From positions 1 through 9,359 of the forward strand of contig JALWKH010000413.1 in assembly GCA_026996635.1 (NCBI GenBank): DNA of 9,359 nt, in the 5' to 3' direction. The notes beneath the pieces are model-generated. The model saw only the letters and a program-made list of their open reading frames with translations. It did no database searches and was not told the origin of the DNA. Both the position numbers and the translations under genes were made by a program. Origin of the DNA: Bacteroidales bacterium (GTDB taxonomy: Bacteria; Bacteroidota; Bacteroidia; Bacteroidales; JALTDM01). Each line of letters starts with the position of its first letter. Position 1 is the stretch's first letter. Of the stretch, positions 1 through 9,287 are shown one piece after another.

Positions 1-609
1 TTGGTGAAAAATGCAGTGAGCCCTTGCCGAAATCGCTTCGTTACGGTAAACACGTCCGGGAGATACTGTTCTAATAGGCGGTTTTTCTTTTTCCATCACC
101 CTCACTTGCACCGATGATGTGTGTGTGCGCAACAAAATATCATTTGTTACAAAAAACGTGTCTTGCATATCTCGGGCGGGATGTTCAGGTGGAAAATTCA
201 ATGCCGAAAAGACATGCCAATCGTCTTCCACTTCTGGACCTTCGCTAACATTAAAGCCCAATCTTTTGAAAATATCCAGTATTTCGTTTCGTACAAGTGA
301 TATAGGGTGTCTTGATCCGAGAGTCGTATCAACAGGCAAAAACAAATCTTTGTCAAAATGCTTTTGTTCGGCTTCGGCAAACGAAGATTTCAGTTCATTT
401 ATCTTATTTTGAACGGTTTGCTTTAATGTGTTGAGTATTTTGCCCACTTCCCTTTTTTGTTCGGGCGGTATGGTCTTAAATTCAGCAAACAAGTCGTTTA
501 TAATACCTTTTTTGCCCAAAAATTTTATTCTGAACTGTTCAACTTCTTCCAAATTGGCAGGCGAAAAACTTGCAACTTCTTCCAGGTATTTTTCTATTTT
601 TTCTTTCAT
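1..609 (-). CDS. pheS: Phenylalanyl-tRNA synthetase alpha subunit (N-terminal 203 residues, cut by window edge)
   Basis: This is the catalytic alpha chain of the cytoplasmic alpha2beta2 enzyme that charges tRNA-Phe with phenylalanine using ATP. The frame is open from the ATG at 609 to the left edge, giving 203 of about 340 expected residues, so the 3' part lies outside the window. Residues 1-90 are the charged helical N-terminal region that forms the tRNA-binding coiled coil in this family. The class II catalytic core follows: GSRHPI at 98-103, EGPEVE at 123-128, [18 protein letters not shown] at 136-153, [10 protein letters not shown] at 161-170, and motif 2 from [10 protein letters not shown] (185-194) to FHQ (201-203), where the window ends. 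The gene lies 55 bp after the upstream T9SS gene on the same strand but has its own candidate -7 box. No terminator separates the two, so read-through is possible. The identification is firm. Confidence 0.97.
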   Translation of the reverse strand, partial: MKEKIEKYLEEVASFSPANLEEVEQFRIKFLGKKGIINDLFAEFKTIPPEQKREVGKILNTLKQTVQNKINELKSSFAEAEQKHFDKDLFLPVDTTLGSRHPISLVRNEILDIFKRLGFNVSEGPEVEDDWHVFSALNFPPEHPARDMQDTFFVTNDILLRTHTSSVQVRVMEKEKPPIRTVSPGRVYRNEAISARAHCIFHQ

Positions 610-631
610 TGCTCAATTCTTGTTTAGGCTG

Positions 632-639
632 CAAACTTA
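632..639 (-). promoter_or_regulatory. Candidate Bacteroidota-type -7 box for pheS
   Basis: On the minus strand this reads TAAGTTTG, an exact match to the Bacteroidota primary-sigma -7 consensus TAnnTTTG. It lies 22 bp upstream of the pheS ATG, which implies a leader of roughly 15 nt. No clear -33 TTTG sits at the usual spacing; the nearest TTG is about 12 bp upstream. The site is therefore inferred from the -7 element alone. Confidence 0.5.
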
Positions 640-664
640 CAAAAAATTACAATGTATTTTTATT

Positions 665-2188
665 TTACTCTACAACAACCTTTTGCTTTTTGTTTTCCGC
701 TTCAAAAAAATAAATACCTTTTTTTAAAAAAGAAATATCTAGTACTTTACCCTTTATTTCCTTTTCTGCAACAAGCTTACCAACAGTATCATAAATTTTA
801 ACTTTTGTTACCACAACTGTATTGTTTACATACAAATATTTTTTTGCGGGGTTAGGATAAAACAGCGGAAGTTGTTCCGTAGCAAGTATTTGTGTTTGAT
901 TTGACAGGTTTTTGGCGTTTACTTTGGTAAAAAATATGTTCAGGCTGCCAGTCCGTACATCTCCCCAAACAGCGTAAACCGTATCCTTCCTGTATGTTAC
1001 CGACAAAAAATCGTTCCCGTTTTTGTTCAAAATAGTATCAAAAGGCAATGTTACATCATTGATTTTCACATTTGCCGAAAAATCTGCAGAATCTTTGTAT
1101 TTAAAAGCACAATAAATATCAAAATCCGACTGGTAACCGTCCGTTCCGTTTCTTCTGTCCCGCCATACAGCCACAAAATCACCTTTTTCGTTGAATGAGC
1201 CCCAAGCCAAATCTTGCATCTTTTCGTTGCCCTGCTCATCATCGTTTATACGCACAGGTTCTGTCCAATTTTCACCGCAATCATTACTTTCCGTATAAAA
1301 AACATCTGCATCTCCGTAAATCTCCTGTTCAAAAATAAATGCCAACCTGCACGAATCCGTAGGATCAATGCACAAGTTTGTTCCTCGTTTTGCCAGGGTA
1401 TCGGTAACGGGACTTGCCACATCACACACAGGGCTGTAAAATAAAGACCCGTTAGCTTCTAATTTTGCCAAAACATACCTCGGGTAAACATAAGTTGACG
1501 GCAAATATGAAGGATAAATAGCAAAAAAACGACCGATTGAAGAAACGCAAGGAGAAGCCACGGGGTTTGAAATGTAATTGCCAGTTTCCAAACCTCCGCC
1601 ATCCAATGGTTTTAATGTATCCCAAGACCAAGTCTCATAATCTCCCCGTATGTAATAAGGTCTATTGGGCAGCTCGTCCCAATACACCGGCTTTACGGTA
1701 ATATAAATGCCTGTACCTACAGTATCGATTGCAATCCAGGGCCTGTCCACAGGATATTCTCCCGGCACATCGTATGCATCAATTGCTTTATAAGGTGTAC
1801 TCAATGTGTTTCCTTCATCATCCGTATAAACAACATAAACTCCACCCGAATCCAAATCTTGTGAGTGGTCTATATAGCACAAATAAATTCTACCGTCTTT
1901 GTCTATTGCCATTGAAGGATCTGCTGAAGTATAATCGGAATGAACATGCGGAATAAACTTTGTTTCGCTCCAAGTAGTACCGTAATCATTCGAAAACCTG
2001 TATTTGACAACCAATTGGTTATTGAATTTATATCCCATCCATGCCACTACAAGTTGACCGGGCACTTTGTCATTATATAAGATATAAGGCTCACCGTCAA
2101 ACACATAACCTTCGGAAATGTTGACATTTTGCTGGGCAAAACTTTTAATACTTACCCAGAACAACAAAAAAAGAATTAGTCTATACAT
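665..2188 (-). CDS. Secreted Asp-box beta-propeller protein with T9SS type A sorting domain
   Basis: This 507-residue protein is predicted to be exported by Sec and then the type IX secretion system to the cell surface or medium. Residues 1-18 are a signal peptide (MYRLILFLLFWVSIKSFA). Residues 20-430 look like a sialidase-type beta-propeller. There are two Asp-boxes, SNDYGTTW (66-73) and SNDCGENW (301-308), a degenerate one near 122-128, and two blade-like W-D-R segments (VWRDRRNG at 341-348, VWGDVRTG at 407-414). The C-terminus from about 440 has the type A sorting-domain pattern: FYPNPAKKYLYV (443-454), VKIYDTVGKLV (463-473) and KKGIYFF (489-495). No FRIP motif is visible, so sialidase activity is not supported; a binding or structural role is as likely. 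It starts 9 bp after the PorP/SprF gene and is the last gene of the three-gene operon. The ligand is unknown. Confidence 0.88.
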   Translation of the reverse strand: MYRLILFLLFWVSIKSFAQQNVNISEGYVFDGEPYILYNDKVPGQLVVAWMGYKFNNQLVVKYRFSNDYGTTWSETKFIPHVHSDYTSADPSMAIDKDGRIYLCYIDHSQDLDSGGVYVVYTDDEGNTLSTPYKAIDAYDVPGEYPVDRPWIAIDTVGTGIYITVKPVYWDELPNRPYYIRGDYETWSWDTLKPLDGGGLETGNYISNPVASPCVSSIGRFFAIYPSYLPSTYVYPRYVLAKLEANGSLFYSPVCDVASPVTDTLAKRGTNLCIDPTDSCRLAFIFEQEIYGDADVFYTESNDCGENWTEPVRINDDEQGNEKMQDLAWGSFNEKGDFVAVWRDRRNGTDGYQSDFDIYCAFKYKDSADFSANVKINDVTLPFDTILNKNGNDFLSVTYRKDTVYAVWGDVRTGSLNIFFTKVNAKNLSNQTQILATEQLPLFYPNPAKKYLYVNNTVVVTKVKIYDTVGKLVAEKEIKGKVLDISFLKKGIYFFEAENKKQKVVVE

Positions 2189-2197
2189 AACAATTCA

Positions 2198-3214
2198 TTA
2201 CATAAATTCCGGACAATAATGTTTAATTGTATTTTTAGCAGGTTCAGGCGGTTTGCAAAACCTATAAATAAGCGATAGTTCTATTCCGCCTCGTCCTCCG
2301 CTGGCAATTTTCAACTTTGAAATATTTATATCGTAACTAACGGCAATAGTAGCGTTTGTATAATCAACACCGAGTTTCAGGATAATGGCATCCCGCAACC
2401 TCATCCAACCTCCCAAATAAACATTCGATACAACCATACTCGGCAGCGAATACCGCCATATAAGTCCTAAATCGTACTCTGTCAATTTGCCTTGACGGTA
2501 CCAATAAAAAGAAGGGAAAAGCGTATTGGATTCATTTAACCTCACACGTGGTTCCAGAAAAAAATTAAAGCGAGAATAAAGATTTGCATCACTTTCTCCG
2601 TAAAATCGTTGCTTCGGCTTATTTATATGGTTAAATGAAAATCCGGCATTCATCGGATAGCCGTAAACATTCAACTTTCCGTATGCACCAATGGCAAAAT
2701 CAACAAAACCGAAAGCATCATTTTCAAAACTTTCGTCAGGTGCAATATTCGGGTCATACCTGTCACCGTTAAATTGGTTGCCGAAGTGCAATTTTGAAAA
2801 AATTATACTTGACCTTGAATATGCAAGTGACAACCCGAGTGATAAGTGTTTAAAGATATTGTTGTTAAAATCTAATTTGTACGCACCCAGTAAGTCTATT
2901 CTAGTTGTAGTAAATTCTCCGTCACCGGCTTTGTCATTGCTCACAATTATGCCGGCACCTGCATCGTGCCCGCCGAGAAATTTCACATTACCGAAACTTT
3001 TATCGGCTGCCGCAGAAAAAGTTACATAAGGCACTGTTACCGAAGCCCATTGGTTCCTGTGATTGAAAAACACACGGTATTCGCAATCTTCTCCCGCTGC
3101 AGCAGGTGTAAGATAAAGCGGTATGGCATCATTTTGCGAAAAATGAATATCTTGCGAAAACAATTTCACCACAAAGACAAAAAGTAGTATTATGAAAACA
3201 AGGTGCTTTCTCAT
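2198..3214 (-). CDS. PorP/SprF family type IX secretion outer-membrane protein
   Basis: This 338-residue protein belongs to the PorP/SprF family, predicted outer-membrane beta-barrels linked to the type IX secretion system. Residues 1-20 are a signal peptide (MRKHLVFIILLFVFVVKLFS). The family's N-terminal signature follows: QDIHFSQ (21-27), PLYLTPAAAG (32-41), NHRNQW (51-56) and PYVTFSAA (62-69). The rest alternates polar and aromatic stretches as expected of barrel strands, and the C-terminus ends HYCPEFM, with cysteines at 320 and 334. Length is normal for the family. Its ATG overlaps the TGA of the large upstream gene by 4 bp (ATGA), which implies translational coupling. In Flavobacterium johnsoniae, SprF is needed to secrete the adhesin SprB encoded just upstream. 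By analogy this is probably the dedicated partner of the preceding protein; that pairing is inference. Plain porP or sprF is not assigned because Bacteroidota carry many paralogues. Confidence 0.92.
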   Translation of the reverse strand: MRKHLVFIILLFVFVVKLFSQDIHFSQNDAIPLYLTPAAAGEDCEYRVFFNHRNQWASVTVPYVTFSAAADKSFGNVKFLGGHDAGAGIIVSNDKAGDGEFTTTRIDLLGAYKLDFNNNIFKHLSLGLSLAYSRSSIIFSKLHFGNQFNGDRYDPNIAPDESFENDAFGFVDFAIGAYGKLNVYGYPMNAGFSFNHINKPKQRFYGESDANLYSRFNFFLEPRVRLNESNTLFPSFYWYRQGKLTEYDLGLIWRYSLPSMVVSNVYLGGWMRLRDAIILKLGVDYTNATIAVSYDINISKLKIASGGRGGIELSLIYRFCKPPEPAKNTIKHYCPEFM

Positions 3215-6200
3215 TTCAGCAAAGTGATATTTCCCTTTTTAACAAACTTTTCTTGATTTATGCATGTAGCCTCCAAGTAATAAACAAATACGGCTGGATC
3301 AAGTTTTTTCCCTTTGTATGTGCCGTCCCAGCCTGTATTCAAATCTGTTGTTTCGAAAACCAACTCACCCCATCTGTCGAAAATCATAAGATGAATATCC
3401 GTTATAAGTGCAGGATTGGCATATACATAAAGCACATCATTTTTACCGTCGCCATTGGGTGAGAATGCATTAGGGATGTATATATACGGTTCGCCGCAAA
3501 CAACTTCCCTCACTTTTATTACAAGCGTGTCTATGGCAATACATCCGTCAGGATCGGTTGCATATACAACATAACTCGTAGTGGATGTAGGATGCACTGT
3601 AGGACTTGAAGTATAAACACCTGTCATGCCTTCAGGCGGAGACCATTCGTATTGAAAACCTGTACTGTCCGTTGCATACAAATGAACTTCCGTTCCGGGA
3701 TAAACATTGTTTGTATCGCTCCACACATCTATATGTGCTTCGTGGTGTTCATTTGCAACATGCAATGCCAAAGTATCACTACATCCGTTAACATCGGTTA
3801 TGGTAGCAATATAATCTCCCTCACATAAGTTGTAAAGGGAATCTTGTGTGTCGCCCGTATTCCATTCCAAATGATACGGTTGTTGCGCCCCAGAAATATG
3901 CACCACTGCCGTACCGGTACAAATTCCCGTACAAGGCTGGTCGGTTGCTTCTCCGGTCAAAGTCACGGGATAAGAACTGTCAGGAACATTTACATAAACC
4001 ACATTGCTGCAATTATTGGCATCGGTTATGGTAACTGCATAATTCCCTGCAGGTACATTTGTAATTTCTGTGCCATACTCTCCATTGCTCCATGCATAAG
4101 TCAAAGGTTCAAGTCCGCCTTGAACAGTTATGGCAGCACTGCCTCCGTTTGCACAAACTTGCGGTGTTACCGATGTCTGTATGTTTAAAGGATCAGGTAT
4201 GTGTATTTGATAAGAAACCGTATCGGCAATGTTACATGTGCCGGAATCCGTAACAATCAATGTTACATTATAATCCCCGCCGGTACCGTACCAATGCGAA
4301 GGTGCTTGTTCATTGCTTGTAGTTCCGTCTCCGAAATCCCAATGGTAATATTCTCCGTTTTGGCTATTGTTAATAAAATGAACCGTATCGCCCGGACATA
4401 AATGAGGTACATCAAACTCTGCAGTAACTATGTCATCTACAAAAGAAAATTTAAAAACTGCATTGTTGCAATTTTGAGCGTTATTGGTAGTTGACCAAAC
4501 GGAATCGGGATAAGTGGGAAAATGTTGACAGCCTCCGCAACTTGCACAAACGGATTGACAAATTGTCCCTCGCTTGTTAAATCTGCTTGTTCCGCCATCT
4601 ACATGATCGTGTCCGCTATATCCGCAACTGCTGTAATGTAATTCTCCGAAATAAGTGGCATAATCCAAATAGTTTGCATCTCCGTCCATTACCATCAAAT
4701 AAAAATCCTGCCCATCTGTAGTATCCCTATATGCATTAGAAGTAATTGGCATATTCTTAGTACCTTGTATGGCATTCCAATCTGATCCCGCCCATTCTCT
4801 TCCCCAGCCAGACATATAAATACGGTTGCAAACATCTACTTCAAAAGCGGTAATGGAAATATTCGGTCTTCCTATGCCTGAACCAATAACAGTACTCCAA
4901 ATAAGATTATCAAGATTAGGAGTAAGTTTTGCTATAAATTGTCCGCTGTTCGGATTGGAATATAAAGCATTGTGAATAAATGTACTATCAGGTGCTTCCG
5001 TTTGCCCTGCCACAAAAGGTTGGTTAAAACGGTTTACCCTGACAAAATAAGTTTGATCGTAATCACTGCTGCCAAAATATGTTAGCCCCAGCAAATTATT
5101 TCCGTCATTGGATATACAAGCAACATAACCGTCAACCTTGCCCGCAAAAGTAGATTGATAAGAGTTAGTGCTTGCCGGTAAATCAGGGGACTTTGTACCT
5201 CCTGCCACATATACATTTCCGTTTGGTGCCAAATCTACAGAATATAAAGCATCGTCTTCTGTACCGGACAAATAACCACTATAAACCAAGGTGTCGAAAT
5301 CAGGAGTTAATTTAAATGTTACCCCTTCTTGTTTGCCACGAAAATGAGTTGAAAATGTCGAAAAATCAGGGAAATCATCAGAAAAAGATGTGGAAGCGAC
5401 ATAAACATATCCCGAATCATCAACCGTAACTTCCCCTCTGGCACCATCGGCATAATTGTAATACAAGCTCGTATCGGCACCTGTCATTATAAAGCCGTTG
5501 ACAGCATAAGAAGTCCTGAAATTCAAACCGTCATTTCCCGTACCGCCCACATAAGTGGAAGAAAGCAAATGCATACCGTTTTCACTTAATTTTGCCACAT
5601 AAATATCCGTGCCGTGACGGAAAACAACTACATTATCGTATGTAATGGAATCTCCACCGTTAAAAGTAGTATCGTAAGTATCCGGAGTTACAGGGAAATC
5701 ACTCGAACCGGTTACTCCCATCACAATCAAATTGTTTTCTTTGTCAACAACCAAACTGTGCGGAAGTTCTTCACTTGTACTGCCTCCCAAATATGTAGCA
5801 TAAAGCCTTTGCAACCCGTCGGGGGTATATTTTATTATGCCTATATCCCACCCGTATTCGTAATATCCGGAAGCATAACCGTCTCCACCCGCAAAATTTA
5901 CTTGAAAAGCTCCCGGACTTGTAGGATAACCCGTATTGTTTACAATACCACCCGAATAAACATTATCTGAATTATCATAAGTAGCGGTAAAGCCCCAATT
6001 ATCAGCTTCCGAACCGCTGTATGTTGAAAAGACCAAATAAGGGTCAATAATTACAGGCATATCTTTCACATAAGGCTTTTTCAACTTAAACCCGACAACA
6101 TTGCCTCGTAAAGTATATTCGCAAGGCACTTCAACTCTTTCTCCGTTAATTTTCTGGTAAGCGTAAGGTTTAGGTTCGGTAATTGTGTTTACAGAAGTCT

Positions 6201-6756
6201 TTATCACCAAATTACCATCTTCATTTACATAAACCTTATCCGCATATTTTATTTTATACCTGATTTTTTTTACCGATTGCGGTGCGGAAATTATAAATTC
6301 GTATTTGAACGACAAACCGTCACTGTAGAAGTTTAAATTTACCCCGTCAAAAATGTTTTTATATGACAAGATATTATAATGTGGCACACCTGATTTCCAC
6401 CTGCTGCTATCCCTTCCTATAAAGTAGTTTAGATAATCGTCCCTCCTGTCAACAGGCACAATATAATTCGCCGAGGTATCCTTTCTCCTTAAAAATTCTA
6501 TGGCTATCGAATGAAAATGAATTACCTTAGGCGGCTGACCTCCGTAACCGTTATGTGCAAAAGATTTTGAAACATCTTCTGCCGAAAAAAAGTTATAAAC
6601 CAACGAATCCTCAAAGAAAAAAGCTGCTCCGTGATCTAAATCCTTTTTGTATAAAAAACTACCCTTCCATTGCCCCATATTTTTCACAAAAGCATTTTGG
6701 GCAACAGCAAAGTATGACAAAAATACAAGTAATATGTAAACAGACGCTTTTTTCAC
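3211..6756 (-). CDS. Large secreted SBBP-propeller / PKD / SprB-repeat protein with gliding-motility-type (type B) C-terminal domain
   Basis: This 1181-residue surface protein has a GTG start at 6756. The start is chosen because it gives a clean signal peptide (VKKASVYILLVFLSYFAVA, 1-19) just downstream of a promoter; an in-frame ATG at 6855 would add 33 residues ahead of it. Residues 21-240 match the N-terminal region common in SBBP proteins (KNMGQW at 25-30, YFIGRDSSRW at 111-120). About 240-705 are propeller repeats with blades such as LYATYLGGSTSEE and LSSTYVGGTGNDG. A cysteine-rich linker spans 711-763. A PKD domain (YYHWDFGDGTTS, 803-814) covers roughly 780-855, and two SprB-like repeats lie at about 857-925 and 932-1000 (NYAVTITDANNCS, DYIATITDVNGCS). 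An Ig-like segment follows, then the type B C-terminal domain from 1087, with NAFSPNGDGKND (1096-1107) and DRWGELVF (1127-1134). It is probably a T9SS-exported adhesin or matrix protein; the ligand is unknown. It heads the operon with the PorP/SprF gene. Confidence 0.92.
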   Translation of the reverse strand: MKKASVYILLVFLSYFAVAQNAFVKNMGQWKGSFLYKKDLDHGAAFFFEDSLVYNFFSAEDVSKSFAHNGYGGQPPKVIHFHSIAIEFLRRKDTSANYIVPVDRRDDYLNYFIGRDSSRWKSGVPHYNILSYKNIFDGVNLNFYSDGLSFKYEFIISAPQSVKKIRYKIKYADKVYVNEDGNLVIKTSVNTITEPKPYAYQKINGERVEVPCEYTLRGNVVGFKLKKPYVKDMPVIIDPYLVFSTYSGSEADNWGFTATYDNSDNVYSGGIVNNTGYPTSPGAFQVNFAGGDGYASGYYEYGWDIGIIKYTPDGLQRLYATYLGGSTSEELPHSLVVDKENNLIVMGVTGSSDFPVTPDTYDTTFNGGDSITYDNVVVFRHGTDIYVAKLSENGMHLLSSTYVGGTGNDGLNFRTSYAVNGFIMTGADTSLYYNYADGARGEVTVDDSGYVYVASTSFSDDFPDFSTFSTHFRGKQEGVTFKLTPDFDTLVYSGYLSGTEDDALYSVDLAPNGNVYVAGGTKSPDLPASTNSYQSTFAGKVDGYVACISNDGNNLLGLTYFGSSDYDQTYFVRVNRFNQPFVAGQTEAPDSTFIHNALYSNPNSGQFIAKLTPNLDNLIWSTVIGSGIGRPNISITAFEVDVCNRIYMSGWGREWAGSDWNAIQGTKNMPITSNAYRDTTDGQDFYLMVMDGDANYLDYATYFGELHYSSCGYSGHDHVDGGTSRFNKRGTICQSVCASCGGCQHFPTYPDSVWSTTNNAQNCNNAVFKFSFVDDIVTAEFDVPHLCPGDTVHFINNSQNGEYYHWDFGDGTTSNEQAPSHWYGTGGDYNVTLIVTDSGTCNIADTVSYQIHIPDPLNIQTSVTPQVCANGGSAAITVQGGLEPLTYAWSNGEYGTEITNVPAGNYAVTITDANNCSNVVYVNVPDSSYPVTLTGEATDQPCTGICTGTAVVHISGAQQPYHLEWNTGDTQDSLYNLCEGDYIATITDVNGCSDTLALHVANEHHEAHIDVWSDTNNVYPGTEVHLYATDSTGFQYEWSPPEGMTGVYTSSPTVHPTSTTSYVVYATDPDGCIAIDTLVIKVREVVCGEPYIYIPNAFSPNGDGKNDVLYVYANPALITDIHLMIFDRWGELVFETTDLNTGWDGTYKGKKLDPAVFVYYLEATCINQEKFVKKGNITLLK

Positions 6757-6895
6757 CTTTGTAATTAATATGACAAAAATAAACAATTTTATTGTCTGAC
6801 GAACAAATATTTTCTGCAAAAAGTTTGACAAAATGTCGCAAACAAAAGTTGGCACAAAAAATGTAATAGTGGCTGCAAACTCAAAATTTAACGCT
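6757..6895. promoter_or_regulatory. Divergent control region between the T9SS operon and groESL
   Basis: This 139-bp AT-rich spacer separates two divergent operons. It holds the minus-strand promoter described above and an imperfect inverted repeat at 6772-6796, whose outer arms GACAA and TTGTC overlap the -7 box. There is also a small palindrome, GACAAAATGTC, at 6827-6837. No plus-strand TAnnTTTG box stands out for groES; the nearest candidates (TATTTTCT at 6808, TAATAGTG at 6864) are imperfect. No CIRCE operator (TTAGCACTC-N9-GAGTGCTAA), the usual HrcA site of heat-shock operons, is present. A groES promoter must lie here or further upstream, but it cannot be placed with confidence. Confidence 0.4.
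6774..6807 (-). promoter_or_regulatory. Bacteroidota-type promoter of the T9SS three-gene operon
   Basis: On the minus strand TTTG (6807-6804) is followed after 22 bp by TATTTTTG (6781-6774), an exact match to the TAnnTTTG -7 box with a -33 element at acceptable spacing. Transcription would begin near 6767, leaving a leader of about 10 nt before the GTG at 6756. This supports that GTG over the in-frame ATG at 6855, which lies upstream of the promoter. The call rests on consensus match only. Confidence 0.6.
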
Positions 6896-8834
<1,939 letters not shown>

Positions 8835-8851
8835 TAAATCAATCAGACAAC

Positions 8852-8887
8852 AAAAAAGGCTGTCCAAATTTCGGGCAGCCTTTTTTT
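8852..8887 (+). terminator. Intrinsic terminator of the groESL operon
   Basis: The arms GGCTGTCC (8858-8865) and GGGCAGCC (8873-8880) pair over 8 bp with one G-U wobble across a 7-nt loop. A run of six A lies before the stem and seven T after it, so the stem can extend with A-U pairs and the element could also act on the opposite strand. It begins 18 bp after the groEL stop codon, the expected place. Confidence 0.93.
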
Positions 8888-8958
8888 ATTATATAACGAT
8901 GCAAACATTTCGTGCAGAGCACAATTTTTCCTTAATTACACTACCCGTATGAAACTTC

Positions 8959-8974
8959 CGGGGCTAAAGCCCCG
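8959..8974. repeat. REP-like palindrome 1
   Basis: CGGGGCTAAAGCCCCG is a palindrome with arms CGGGGCT and AGCCCCG around AA. As RNA it would form a 6-bp stem with a TAAA loop. It shares its GGCT/AGCC centre with palindromes 3 and 5. Confidence 0.7.
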
Positions 8975-8996
8975 CACTTGGCTGCACATTACCGCA

Positions 8997-9016
8997 CACC
9001 GCCTTAAAAGGCGGTG
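8997..9016. repeat. REP-like palindrome 2
   Basis: CACCGCCTTAAAAGGCGGTG has perfect 9-bp arms around a central AA. Its CCTT/AAGG core resembles that of palindrome 4, so the cluster seems to contain two palindrome classes. Confidence 0.7.
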
Positions 9017-9070
9017 CTAATCATATCCACTTGACACAATCGGGCTGTAACATGGGGAAGTTTGATTTAT

Positions 9071-9105
9071 GAATATCGAATAATGGACAACGAATGATGA
9101 ATTTT
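9071..9105. repeat. AT-rich imperfect GAAT-type direct repeat
   Basis: GAAT recurs as GAATATCGAAT, then AACGAAT, then GATGAAT, spaced 7-14 bp apart in a low-complexity AT-rich stretch. It lies between palindromes 2 and 3. The repeat is degenerate and may be chance or a decayed element. Confidence 0.3.
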
Positions 9106-9136
9106 ACTTCTAAAATCGATGTTAATGTTGATTAAG

Positions 9137-9150
9137 CGGGCTTCAGCCCG
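9137..9150. repeat. REP-like palindrome 3
   Basis: CGGGCTTCAGCCCG has 6-bp arms around TC. A flanking AAG and TTT could lengthen the stem by two A-U pairs and a G-U wobble. It shares its GGGCT/AGCCC arms with palindrome 1. Confidence 0.7.
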
Positions 9151-9187
9151 TTTATCATTTATTCAAAAATACCATATTATTGAATAG

Positions 9188-9207
9188 CCCTACCTTTTAA
9201 GGTGGGG
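9188..9207. repeat. REP-like palindrome 4
   Basis: CCCTACCTTTTAAGGTGGGG has 9-bp arms with one T-G wobble around TT. Its ACCTT/AAGGT core is the same type as palindrome 2. Confidence 0.65.
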
Positions 9208-9232
9208 AAATAAAATAAATAAAAAAACCGTT

Positions 9233-9242
9233 GGCTTTAGCC
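9233..9242. repeat. REP-like palindrome 5 (short)
   Basis: GGCTTTAGCC has 4-bp arms around TT and matches the inverted centre of palindrome 1. An A-run (9221-9227) and a T-run (9247-9251) flank it, giving a weak terminator-like appearance. It is the weakest member of the set. Confidence 0.5.
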
Positions 9243-9252
9243 TTAGTTTTTC

Positions 9253-9287
9253 TTTTGTTCTTTGTCATTCGATACAAAGAACCAAAA
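9253..9287. repeat. Long imperfect hairpin near right edge
   Basis: The arms TTTTGTTCTTTGT (9253-9265) and ACAAAGAACCAAAA (9274-9287) pair over 13 bp with one bulged base, around an 8-nt loop. It differs from the GC-rich palindromes in being AT-rich and longer. It could be the end of a longer element that continues past the window; no transposase or target duplication is visible. Confidence 0.55.

Noticed and set aside
119..727. Two plus-strand frames of 97 and 99 codons opposite pheS
   Set aside because: They are antisense to a frame with unmistakable PheS motifs, and neither has recognisable content.
6833..6895. Upstream ATG extending GroES by 21 residues
   Set aside because: The extension does not resemble GroES, and the ATG at 6896 gives the usual 90-residue protein.
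8996..9250. tRNA gene or other structured RNA among the hairpins
   Set aside because: No cloverleaf arrangement, T-loop or known riboswitch core could be assembled from these short independent palindromes.
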